The notes under the pieces were generated by a model. It searched no databases and was not told the DNA's origin. It saw only the letters and a list, made by a program, of their open reading frames with translations. The position numbers were made by a program, and so were the translations under genes. DNA of 8,786 bases from JADIYM01 sp964641945 (GTDB lineage Bacteria > Acidobacteriota > Blastocatellia > UBA7656 > JADIYM01), in contig CAZXLQ010000229.1 in the NCBI GenBank assembly GCA_964641945.1, positions 1 through 8,786 of the forward strand, given 5' to 3'. The first letter of the stretch is position 1. Each line of letters begins with the position of its first letter. Shown in pieces: positions 1 through 5,984 of this stretch.

Positions 1-1681
1 GGAGCGCGTCCCGGACGCGGTCGTCGATGTACCTCGCCGACCGATAGTCAGCGACGACGTCGTTGTTCACGTTCACGAGGCCGAAGGTGTTTGCGATCTC
101 GTGCCTCTCGGCGACCACGAATTCGGTGGTGCCGGTGGCGGCAAGGTCGATCCTGAAGCGATAGAAGTTCGGCGTGGTCTCGTGCGGCGAGGGAGTGTCG
201 ACCAGGTCCCAGCCGTCGAGCTTGCGATGCTCGAGGTAGAGCACGCGCTCGCGACCGCTCTTGTTTGCGATCGTGTACGCGGCTCGGCGCCGTTCCATCG
301 AATATGTCCACAGGACGCCGTGAGTGACGCGCGTCCGATGCACGCGCTCGGTCCGGCTGTCGGTGCGATCGTCGACGATCACCGCCAGCTCCACCGAATA
401 TGGAATCAGCTGGGTCTGCGCGGGCTTTATGGTTTCGATCATCGCCTCGCCGGCGTACGTTTCGCCGTCGACGACGGTCACGGGGCCGCCCTCGAGCGTG
501 AGGCCAGTGGTGTTCTCGAACTCGACGGCCGACAACGGATTTCGCGCGCGCGTCTCGCCGTTGTAGAGCAGTACCGATCGGCCTCCGAACGGCTTGAGCA
601 CGATCGGCACGAGCGCGGACTGGTTCCGCTTGATGGTGACGGGGCGCGTGATCGAGTACTGGAAGAGGTCGCCGACCTGCCGCTCGCGGGTCTGCACGTC
701 GACCGAGCTCACCATTCGGGGCTGCGGCGCCGCGGCCATGGCGGCCGGCGCAAAGGACGCGTTCGACATTCGCTTCCTCGAAGACGCCAGAGCGCCAGTG
801 TCGAACTCCATCTCCGCCGCCGCAAGCGCGTAGCCTTCCTCGACCATCGGTGGCGCGATCGAGACCTGCTCCTCGACCTTGACCACCGGGCGGCGCAGGT
901 ACCGGGGGCTGTACAGGTCGTGGACGAACGAAATGGGCAGGCCGGCGATGAGCGACAGCTCTACCTCGTTCCAGTCCTCGTCCTGAGTGTTGTCGACGAC
1001 GGCCCAGCCCTGGATGAGCGGCTCGTCTTCGGAGCCTTCGCGGGGCAGCAACACCCGGTACGTCGCCTTCCAGACAGGCGTCTCGACGGTGTAGCTCACG
1101 CGCAGGCGCCGCTCGCCTTCGCCTTGCGCGAAAAGCGTGAACTGGCGCGCGTCGCGCTTCTTCGCGGCGAGGGTCGTGCGAAGGAAGAACCCCAGGTCGC
1201 GCAGGACCTTCTCGTCGAGAATCCGGATCGAGCGGGTTTCGGCGACGTCAACGCGGAGCGTCTCGCCGTCTGCGGTAAGGATGGAGAGCCAGTGGACCTG
1301 CACGACCGAGGTTTCGCCGGACAGGCGACGCGTGACGTCGACACCGAGCACCTGGCCGCGAAGTCGCTCGGACCCGGCGGTAATCTCGATCTCCGCGCCC
1401 TGGATCTGAGGGAGCACGGCCAGTAGGCCCGCGCCGCCGGGCGCGCCGATCGCGATGTCCTCGAGCAGTTTCTCAGCCGGCGTGAGCGCGTCGTACGAGA
1501 TCGAGCTCACGTGGCCGCCGTCGAGGTCGAGGACCGTGAGCGACTTGAGGACGTCGCTGACGTCCGATGTCTTGAACGCGAGCTCGATCTCGGTTGAGCC
1601 GTTGACGCAGCCCTCCCGTTCGAAGAAACCGACGCCGTGTTTGTAGAGAACGACCTTGCGAATGCGGAGTGACTCGTCCAT
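1..1681 (-). CDS. DUF4139 domain-containing protein (3' end outside window)
   Basis: The reverse strand is open from ATG at 1681 down to position 1: 560 codons without a stop, so the C-terminus is missing. It opens with the family hallmark VVLYKHGVGFFER (about residues 9-21), followed by DVLKSLTVLDLDGG (about 44-57), as in bacterial DUF4139 proteins. The DUF4139 region itself begins around residue 180-200 with ETPVWKATYRVLL (W204) and continues to the window edge. An Ala/Met/Pro-rich linker lies near residues 300-320. I see no signal peptide or membrane segment at the N-terminus, so the protein is probably cytoplasmic unless the start is wrong. Its biochemical role is unknown; related proteins are named mucoidy inhibitor A by similarity only. 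ATG 1681 is the first start that opens directly onto the conserved motif, but it has no Shine-Dalgarno sequence. The gene is divergent from the two-component operon. Plus-strand open frames over this region are shadows. Confidence 0.85.
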   Translation of the reverse strand, partial: MDESLRIRKVVLYKHGVGFFEREGCVNGSTEIELAFKTSDVSDVLKSLTVLDLDGGHVSSISYDALTPAEKLLEDIAIGAPGGAGLLAVLPQIQGAEIEITAGSERLRGQVLGVDVTRRLSGETSVVQVHWLSILTADGETLRVDVAETRSIRILDEKVLRDLGFFLRTTLAAKKRDARQFTLFAQGEGERRLRVSYTVETPVWKATYRVLLPREGSEDEPLIQGWAVVDNTQDEDWNEVELSLIAGLPISFVHDLYSPRYLRRPVVKVEEQVSIAPPMVEEGYALAAAEMEFDTGALASSRKRMSNASFAPAAMAAAPQPRMVSSVDVQTRERQVGDLFQYSITRPVTIKRNQSALVPIVLKPFGGRSVLLYNGETRARNPLSAVEFENTTGLTLEGGPVTVVDGETYAGEAMIETIKPAQTQLIPYSVELAVIVDDRTDSRTERVHRTRVTHGVLWTYSMERRRAAYTIANKSGRERVLYLEHRKLDGWDLVDTPSPHETTPNFYRFRIDLAATGTTEFVVAERHEIANTFGLVNVNNDVVADYRSARYIDDRVRDAL

Positions 1682-1693
1682 GTGGCGATGATA
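1681..1693 (-). promoter_or_regulatory. candidate leaderless -10 element of the DUF4139 gene
   Basis: Read on the minus strand, TATCAT (1693-1688) matches the -10 consensus at 5 of 6 positions. It is followed by CGCCAC and then the ATG. With normal spacing, transcription would start at 1681, the A of the start codon, giving a leaderless mRNA. That agrees with the absence of a Shine-Dalgarno sequence. No convincing -35 hexamer is present; the -35 position falls inside the neighbouring palindrome arm. Confidence 0.35.
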
Positions 1694-1697
1694 CAGA

Positions 1698-1801
1698 GCT
1701 TCGCACGCAGAGGCACAGAGACACGGAGTCACGGAGAATGAGCTTCTCTTCATTCTGGTGATCTCTGTGCCTCCGTGACTCTGTGCCTCTGTGTGCGAAG
1801 C
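1698..1801. repeat. long imperfect palindrome built on an 8-bp period (copy 1)
   Basis: Two 39-nt arms, 1698-1736 and 1763-1801, are reverse complements with 4 mismatches. One mismatch would be a G-U pair in the plus-strand RNA. The arms begin or end with GCTTCGC. Inside the left arm an octamer recurs about four times: CAGAGGCA, CAGAGACA, CGGAGTCA, CGGAG. The 26-nt centre holds a second small inverted repeat, AGAATGA (1735-1741) with TCATTCT (1750-1756), so the whole could fold into one extended hairpin. The first arm is purine-rich on the plus strand. It sits between two divergent start codons, so it cannot be a terminator for either neighbouring gene. Related palindromes lie at 4264-4358 and 7928-8020. 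No coding capacity is credible here, although a GTG in the right arm (1791) is in frame with the kinase downstream. Confidence 0.85.
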
Positions 1802-1830
1802 CTCTCTGTACGGCGCCGCCAGTCTCCCCC

Positions 1831-1836
1831 TAAACT
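1831..1836 (+). promoter_or_regulatory. candidate -10 element of the histidine kinase operon
   Basis: TAAACT matches the -10 consensus at 4 of 6 positions and ends 8 nt before the ATG at 1845. The predicted transcription start is therefore at or next to the start codon. The stretch between, CCTCCCCG, is the opposite of a Shine-Dalgarno sequence. No clear -35 hexamer was found, so this is weak support. Confidence 0.25.
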
Positions 1837-1844
1837 CCTCCCCG

Positions 1845-2750
1845 ATGCGTTCGCGACGTACATGGCGGTCGGTGTTCTTCATTGCGTTCGGCTCGACACT
1901 CGTCGGGCTAGCGATCGCCCTCAACGTCGGCTGGGTAATCATCGGGTGGAAGCAGGCGGCGATGCTCGTACTGGGCATCATCTTTTTCCTTCTCATCATC
2001 GCCGGTCTCGTCCTCAACACGATTTTCCTGGTGCGCGAGATCCGCCGGAACGAGCAGCACGACGCATTCATCAACGCGGTCACCCACGAACTGAAGACGC
2101 CCATCGCTTCGATTCGCCTCTACCTCGAGACGCTCAAGACCCGCGATGTCGACGAGGCGAAGCGGCGCGAGTTCTACGACGTCATGCTCGCCGACAGCGA
2201 CCGGCTGCTGGGAACGGTCGAACAGGTTCTGCGCGCCGGACAGGTTGGCGTGAAGCGACGAAAAGCGGCGGACGAGAACATCGAGCTTGCCGGGCTCGTG
2301 CGCGACTGCGTGGAGCTTGCGAAACTGCGTTACGACCTTGGCGGCGACGCCTTTCGCTTCGTCGAGCCGGCCGGCGACGATCTGCCGACGGTTCGGGGCA
2401 GCGTCGAGGAGCTCAGCGTCGCCGTCTCGAACCTGCTCGACAACGCCGTCAAGTATTCCGGCGACACGGTGGAAGTGTCGGTTGAAGTCGAGGCAATCGA
2501 TCCGAAGCGCGCCGTGGTTCGCGTGCGCGATAGCGGCATCGGCATACCGGCTGGCCAGGCGAAACGCATCTTCAGGCGGTTCTATCGCGTGCCGAACGCG
2601 GTGCGGCAGCGGATCAAGGGAACAGGCCTCGGTCTCTACATCGTTCGCGCTATCATCGAGCGCCACGGCGGGCGTGTATCTGCCGAAAGCGAGGGTGAAG
2701 GGCGCGGCAGCACGTTCACGATTCAGCTTCCGAGGGTGGCAGCTTCGTGA
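1845..2750 (+). CDS. two-transmembrane sensor histidine kinase without HAMP domain
   Basis: This 301-residue membrane histidine kinase should autophosphorylate on a histidine and pass the phosphate to the regulator encoded next to it. Two hydrophobic segments, about residues 9-33 and 37-63, are joined by only a few residues (IGWKQ), so there is no periplasmic sensor domain. The second helix runs straight into the DHp helix with no room for HAMP. The H-box is HELKTP with phosphoacceptor H81. The ATPase domain has the N-box NLLDNAVKYS (N200), G1 box DSGIGIP (229-235), F-box RRFYRV, and G2 box GTGLGLYIV (259-267), so all catalytic boxes are intact. ATG 1845 is preferred over an in-frame GTG at 1791, because that GTG lies inside the palindrome arm and adds 18 residues of low-value sequence. 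There is no Shine-Dalgarno sequence. The 3' end overlaps the regulator gene by 4 bp (GTGA), indicating translational coupling. The signal is unknown; the short design resembles intramembrane-sensing kinases. Confidence 0.93.
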   Translation: MRSRRTWRSVFFIAFGSTLVGLAIALNVGWVIIGWKQAAMLVLGIIFFLLIIAGLVLNTIFLVREIRRNEQHDAFINAVTHELKTPIASIRLYLETLKTRDVDEAKRREFYDVMLADSDRLLGTVEQVLRAGQVGVKRRKAADENIELAGLVRDCVELAKLRYDLGGDAFRFVEPAGDDLPTVRGSVEELSVAVSNLLDNAVKYSGDTVEVSVEVEAIDPKRAVVRVRDSGIGIPAGQAKRIFRRFYRVPNAVRQRIKGTGLGLYIVRAIIERHGGRVSAESEGEGRGSTFTIQLPRVAAS

Positions 2751-3463
2751 CGCGGATTCTCATCGTCGAAGACGAAGCCCACCTCGCGGAGGGACTGAAG
2801 TTCAACCTCGAGGCCGTGGGGTATTCGGTCGATGTCTCCGAAGATGGAGAGTCCGCCCTCGAGCGTCTGTCCGGAGCACACGGCTTCGACGCTGTCGTGC
2901 TCGACGTGATGCTGCCCGGCGTCTCGGGATTCGAGGTCGTCTCGACCCTGCGCGAGCGCGGCGAATTCGTTCCGGTGCTCATGCTGACGGCGCGCTCCAG
3001 ACCGGAGGACGTGCTGCAGGGATTCGAGGCCGGGGCGGACGATTACCTGCCCAAACCCTTCGAGCTGGCGATTCTCGAAGCACGGTTGCGCGGTCTGCTG
3101 CGCCGGCGCGAGTGGTCGAGAGGCGAGCAGGTCGTGCCCAAGCAGCTTGCATCGGTCGAGTTCGGCGGTCGAACGATCGATTTCGAAGCGATGGAGCTTC
3201 GAGCCGGAGACCGGATGACACGCCTGACCACGATGGAAGCCGACCTCTTGCGGTACCTCATCGAGCGAGAGGGTCGTGTGGTCCCTCGAAAGACGATTCT
3301 CACGGAGCTGTGGGGCCTTCACGAGGACACCGATACCCGGGCGATCGACAACTTCATCGTCCGGCTTCGACGGTATCTCGAAGACGTGCCTTCGCGGCCG
3401 AAACACCTTCTGACCGTGAGGGGAGTCGGTTACAAGTTCGTGTCCGCGGCAGACCACGGATGA
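2747..3463 (+). CDS. OmpR/PhoB-family response regulator
   Basis: This 238-residue cytoplasmic DNA-binding regulator is the likely partner of the kinase it overlaps. The receiver domain (about 1-118) begins ILIVEDE, with acidic pocket E9/D10, phosphoacceptor D53 (VVLDVMLPG), T81 in MLTAR, and K103 in YLPKPF, so the phosphorylation site is complete. The C-terminal winged helix (about 137-233) shows the usual TTMEADLLRYL, the recognition-helix region RAIDNFIVRLRRYLED and the closing TVRGVGYKF. The start is GTG at 2747, inside the kinase stop codon, with GAGGG about 10 nt upstream. Its length is normal for the family. Targets are unknown; the exported protein 54 bp downstream and the divergent DUF4139 gene are candidates from position only. 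Conserved family motifs make the assignment very secure. Confidence 0.96.
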   Translation: MTRILIVEDEAHLAEGLKFNLEAVGYSVDVSEDGESALERLSGAHGFDAVVLDVMLPGVSGFEVVSTLRERGEFVPVLMLTARSRPEDVLQGFEAGADDYLPKPFELAILEARLRGLLRRREWSRGEQVVPKQLASVEFGGRTIDFEAMELRAGDRMTRLTTMEADLLRYLIEREGRVVPRKTILTELWGLHEDTDTRAIDNFIVRLRRYLEDVPSRPKHLLTVRGVGYKFVSAADHG

Positions 3464-3500
3464 CCGTTCCAGCCCACGAGATCCTTCGGCGGGGATGACA

Positions 3501-3508
3501 AGGGGAGA
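3501..3508 (+). promoter_or_regulatory. ribosome binding site selecting GTG 3518
   Basis: AGGGGAGA ends about 9-10 nt before GTG 3518 but 21-22 nt before the in-frame ATG at 3530. It therefore favours the GTG as the true start and keeps the N-terminal hydrophobic segment complete. Confidence 0.6.
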
Positions 3509-3517
3509 TCGATACAC

Positions 3518-4252
3518 GTGCATACGTTGATGGCCACACTTGTTACGGTAGCGTTGCTCGTCCAGGCGCAGACACCGTCGAAGCGCTTCCCGGATGTGCA
3601 GATGGACGGGTTCAAGGGCGCCGTCAGGACCGTGCGTACGGAGATCGAGCGCTCAACTGGCGTCACGGAGCCGGTCGACGAGTCCAGGTACGACGAGCAG
3701 GGACGACTCGTGGCGCGCATCGTCTACGAAGGCGGCGCCGTCGTTTGGACATCGGCGTTCGAGAATCTGGAGGATGGGGTGCGGATCGAGACGCGAACTT
3801 ATACGGGCCGGGCACCGGTGACTCGCCTGGAGCCGAAGAACGGTCGGGTGCCGCCACGCTACTTCACGGAGTCGGGTGCCGAGTTGTTCAGCCGTACGAT
3901 CGACGCCGATGCGTTCGGGAGGCCGCTCTCGGAGTTCACATACACGGGACGGGTGCCGAAGAAGCATCCTGCGATTGGCCGGGTCGTCTACCAGTACCAG
4001 CGCGGGAAGCCGAGTGCAGTCACGTATTTCGAGCGGTATCCGGAGGTGCAGGTTCGGCGCGAAGTCTTCGCGTTCGATCGTCAGCTCGTCTGGAATGAGA
4101 CGATCGTGTACGAGCCCAACCAGCCGCCCGAGAAGCGCACGTGGACGGACACGCTGGACGCGAACGGGAACTGGAAACGCCGCATAGACCGGCGGGTGAG
4201 AGGCGGGCAGGAGACGGTGCTGACCTACATCCGCACGATCACGTACTGGTAG
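3518..4252 (+). CDS. probable exported protein with YD-repeat-like strands
   Basis: I do not recognise a named family for this 244-residue protein. Residues 5-17 are hydrophobic and followed by AQTPSKRF, consistent with a short signal peptide cut near A17-Q18, although the N-region has a histidine rather than Lys/Arg. The mature part is rich in aromatic residues and arginine and shows repeated short motifs like YD/RHS strands: YDEQGRLVARIVY (58-70), DADAFGRPLSEFTY (129-142), YQYQRGKPSAVTYF (158-171), and a closing DANGNWKRR (214-222) before the final IRTITYW. This pattern suggests a small beta-sheet protein of repeated hairpins, exposed outside the membrane. No catalytic motif is visible. It follows the response regulator by 54 bp on the same strand with its own ribosome binding site, so it may be the last gene of the operon. 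A palindrome begins 11 nt after its stop. Confidence 0.8.
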   Translation: MHTLMATLVTVALLVQAQTPSKRFPDVQMDGFKGAVRTVRTEIERSTGVTEPVDESRYDEQGRLVARIVYEGGAVVWTSAFENLEDGVRIETRTYTGRAPVTRLEPKNGRVPPRYFTESGAELFSRTIDADAFGRPLSEFTYTGRVPKKHPAIGRVVYQYQRGKPSAVTYFERYPEVQVRREVFAFDRQLVWNETIVYEPNQPPEKRTWTDTLDANGNWKRRIDRRVRGGQETVLTYIRTITYW

Positions 4253-4263
4253 GCCCCGTGTAG

Positions 4264-4358
4264 CTCTGCGTCTTTGCGGGTCCTTTGCGCCTCTGCGAGA
4301 AACTGTCGCGAGAACGGGTTACCCCGCAGAGACGCAGAAGACCCGCAGAGACGCAGAG
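4264..4358. repeat. imperfect palindrome of the same style (copy 2)
   Basis: Arms 4264-4297 and 4325-4358 (34 nt each) are reverse complements with 4 mismatches around a 27-nt centre. The repeated element is CTCTGCG or its complement CGCAGAG, spaced irregularly compared with copies 1 and 3. The first arm is pyrimidine-rich on the plus strand, the reverse of copy 1. It begins 11 nt after the stop of the exported-protein gene, where a terminator would be expected, but no run of T follows the hairpin. The similarity to copies 1 and 3 is in unit and design more than in exact sequence. Confidence 0.8.
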
Positions 4359-4378
4359 AGTGCCCCTCTTTCCCGGAA

Positions 4379-4407
4379 TTGACGCTCTCCCGTCATGCGA
4401 GTACCCT
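4379..4407 (+). promoter_or_regulatory. candidate sigma70-type promoter for the tRNA and tig
   Basis: TTGACG (4379-4384) matches the -35 consensus at 5 of 6 positions. It is separated by exactly 17 bp from TACCCT (4402-4407), which keeps the key first, second and last bases of a -10. The start would fall near 4414, leaving a leader of about 23 nt before the tRNA. The segment after the -10 is GC-rich (TCCGGG), as at many stringently controlled stable-RNA promoters. The -10 is weak overall, so this is a prediction. Confidence 0.5.
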
Positions 4408-4436
4408 TCCGGGTTCGCTACCGCGGCGATCGGAGC

Positions 4437-4512
4437 GGCCAAGTAGCCCAATGGCAGAGGCGCATGCCTTAGGAGCATGACAGTGTGGGTTCGACTCCCA
4501 CCTTGGCCACCA
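4437..4512 (+). tRNA. tRNA-Leu(UAG)-like, short variable loop, CCA encoded
   Basis: A full cloverleaf can be drawn. The acceptor GGCCAAG (4437-4443) pairs perfectly with CTTGGCC (4502-4508), followed by discriminator A (4509) and an encoded CCA (4510-4512). The anticodon stem CATGC/GCATG encloses the loop CTTAGGA, giving anticodon UAG at 4470-4472, which reads CUA and, with wobble, other CUN leucine codons. The T-arm is GTGGG/CCCAC around TTCGACT. The D-arm has only three pairs (GCC/GGC), a C-A mismatch and a 10-nt loop CAATGGCAGA, much like leucine tRNAs. The variable region is just ACAGT, whereas bacterial leucine tRNAs normally have a long variable arm. The UAG anticodon with G37 and A73 fits leucine. 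The gene is certain; the amino acid is inferred from the anticodon. It lies 25 nt before the trigger factor start. Confidence 0.88.
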
Positions 4513-4524
4513 CACTCGGCAAAA

Positions 4525-4530
4525 GTGAGG
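4525..4530 (+). promoter_or_regulatory. ribosome binding site selecting TTG start of tig
   Basis: GTGAGG lies 7 nt before TTG 4538. No ATG or GTG in this frame is as well placed, and the TTG gives the expected trigger factor N-terminus (MKIEVQNLEG), so the rare start codon is accepted. Confidence 0.6.
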
Positions 4531-4537
4531 CGCGTCC

Positions 4538-5935
4538 TTGAAGATCGAAGTCCAGAACCTCGAAGGCTGCAAACGGCGGCTCGACATCCAGATCCCCGGA
4601 ACCATCGTCAGCGGCGAGATCTCGCGTGCGAGCGCCGAGATGGCCAAATATGCGCGTGTCCCCGGATTTCGTCCCGGGCGCGTGCCGGTTTCGGTGATCC
4701 GCCAGCGGTTCAAATCGGAACTTCGCCAGGAGGCCTTGCGAAACCTGCTGCCGTCGGCGGTCGAGACGGCCGTCGACACGCACAAGCTGCGGATCATTGG
4801 CGAGCCGGGCGTCGAGACACTCGACTTTGCGAGCGATGAAACGCTCGACGTCGCCGTGCTCGTCGAGGTGATCCCCGAGTTCGAGCTGAAGGACTACAAG
4901 GGAATGACGATCACGAAGACCGTCTACCGCGTCCTCGATTCGGACGTCGACAAGGTCATCGAGAAGATGCGCGAGGATGCGGCGCAGCTCGTCGCCGATG
5001 ACACCGAAGGCCGCGAAGCCCGTGATGGCGACTTCGTCTCGATCGACATCGTGGGACACCACGTCGACGTCGGCGAGGGACACGAAGGACACCACCACGA
5101 GCCGCTCAAGGCCGATGACCTCACGATCGAGATCGGCGGAGACGGCGTCCATCCCGAATTCAACGATGCACTGCGTGGAATGAAGGTCGGCGAGGAGAAG
5201 ACCTTCACGGTCGCATACCCCGAAACCGGCGCGCCCGGCATGGCCGGCCACACCATCGAATACACCGCCAAGCTCGCGGCGATCCGGGTGCGTGAGGTGC
5301 CCGAGTTCGATGACGACTTTGCCAGCGAGCAGGATGGCGACTTCGACACGGCCGAGAAGCTGCGGGCGGCTGTCCGGAGCGACCTGGAGCGGTCGGCCGA
5401 GAACCGCACGAGTTCGGAGCTCGAGGAGACGGTCATCACGGCCCTCACCGACGCAAACGACTTCCCGGTGCCGGAAGTCCTGCGCGCCGAACAGGCGAAT
5501 TCGCGAATGCAGCAGCTGGTCCGCGCCTTCCAGAGCCGGGGGATCGATCCGCGTGGAATGTCGCTCGACTGGAGCTCGATCCGTGACTCGGCGTTTGCCG
5601 GAGCCGAGCGCGACGTGCGGGCGATGCTGATCATCGAGCGGATCGCGGCGAACGAGGATCTCGATCCGACCGAAGACGAAGTGGAGGCCGAAATCGTGCA
5701 GATGGCCGAGGCCCTCGGGCAGCCCGTCGAGCAGATGAGGGCTCGCTTGACAAAGGAGGGGGGCGCCGATAGCATTCGCCACCGTCTGCGTAGCCGTAAA
5801 GCCTTGAATTATGTTATTGATACGGCGAACGTGAAGGTCGAGACAGTCGACGGCCTGGAGCCGAAGAAGGCTGCAGAGATCGCCGCTCCGGCGGCGGAAG
5901 ACGGGGGCGGCACAGAAGCAGAAAGTGGCTCGTAG
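4538..5935 (+). CDS. tig: trigger factor, ribosome-associated chaperone
   Basis: Trigger factor binds the ribosome near the exit tunnel and shields nascent chains; it also has peptidyl-prolyl isomerase activity. This 465-residue protein has the three family domains in order. The N-terminal ribosome-binding domain (about 1-115) carries the signature GFRPGRVP at 43-50, exactly where the family has it. The FKBP-type isomerase domain (about 155-252) runs from RDGDFVSIDIVG to HTIEYTAKLAAIRVREVPE, and the helical substrate-binding C-domain covers about 260-440. Two features are unusual. An insertion in the isomerase domain (174-187) holds six histidines in 14 residues (HHVDVGEGHEGHHH), and the C-terminus ends in an Ala/Glu/Gly-rich tail of about 20 residues, making the protein somewhat longer than usual (around 430). 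The start is TTG. It is followed after 79 bp by clpP, the common order. It probably shares a transcript with the tRNA just upstream. Confidence 0.97.
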   Translation: MKIEVQNLEGCKRRLDIQIPGTIVSGEISRASAEMAKYARVPGFRPGRVPVSVIRQRFKSELRQEALRNLLPSAVETAVDTHKLRIIGEPGVETLDFASDETLDVAVLVEVIPEFELKDYKGMTITKTVYRVLDSDVDKVIEKMREDAAQLVADDTEGREARDGDFVSIDIVGHHVDVGEGHEGHHHEPLKADDLTIEIGGDGVHPEFNDALRGMKVGEEKTFTVAYPETGAPGMAGHTIEYTAKLAAIRVREVPEFDDDFASEQDGDFDTAEKLRAAVRSDLERSAENRTSSELEETVITALTDANDFPVPEVLRAEQANSRMQQLVRAFQSRGIDPRGMSLDWSSIRDSAFAGAERDVRAMLIIERIAANEDLDPTEDEVEAEIVQMAEALGQPVEQMRARLTKEGGADSIRHRLRSRKALNYVIDTANVKVETVDGLEPKKAAEIAAPAAEDGGGTEAESGS

Positions 5936-5956
5936 GCGAGCCTCGATAAGAACAGC

Positions 5957-5984
5957 CGTCGCGCGCAACCGGTAGAGCGCGACG
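5957..5984 (+). other. hairpin between tig and clpP
   Basis: CGTCGCGC (5957-5964) pairs perfectly with GCGCGACG (5977-5984) around a 12-nt loop. It is GC-rich and stable but has no following T-run, so it is not a standard terminator. It may protect or separate the tig and clpP parts of one transcript. The role is inferred only. Confidence 0.45.

Noticed and set aside
101..1426. Plus-strand open frame of 441 codons
   Set aside because: Shadow of the minus-strand DUF4139 gene, whose frame gives recognisable conserved motifs; the plus frame has Arg/His/Asp-rich shadow composition and no family motif.
1698..1801. CRISPR-like array because of short repeated units
   Set aside because: Octamers are directly adjacent with no spacers, the structure is a single inverted repeat, and there are no cas genes.
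1791..1845. GTG 1791 as the histidine kinase start
   Set aside because: It lies inside the repeat arm, lacks a ribosome binding site, and adds 18 residues without family similarity; ATG 1845 leads directly into the first membrane helix.
1775..2485. Plus-strand open frame starting with 'TLCLCVRS' from the palindrome
   Set aside because: The start is the translated repeat and the rest is an out-of-frame reading of the histidine kinase.
4470..4472. Amber suppressor tRNA
   Set aside because: The anticodon is UAG, which reads the leucine codon CUA; reading the stop codon UAG would need anticodon CUA.
5803..5822. AT-rich pocket in the 3' part of tig as an internal clpP promoter
   Set aside because: It encodes the conserved LNYVIDTA stretch of the trigger factor C-domain, and no properly spaced -35/-10 pair was found.
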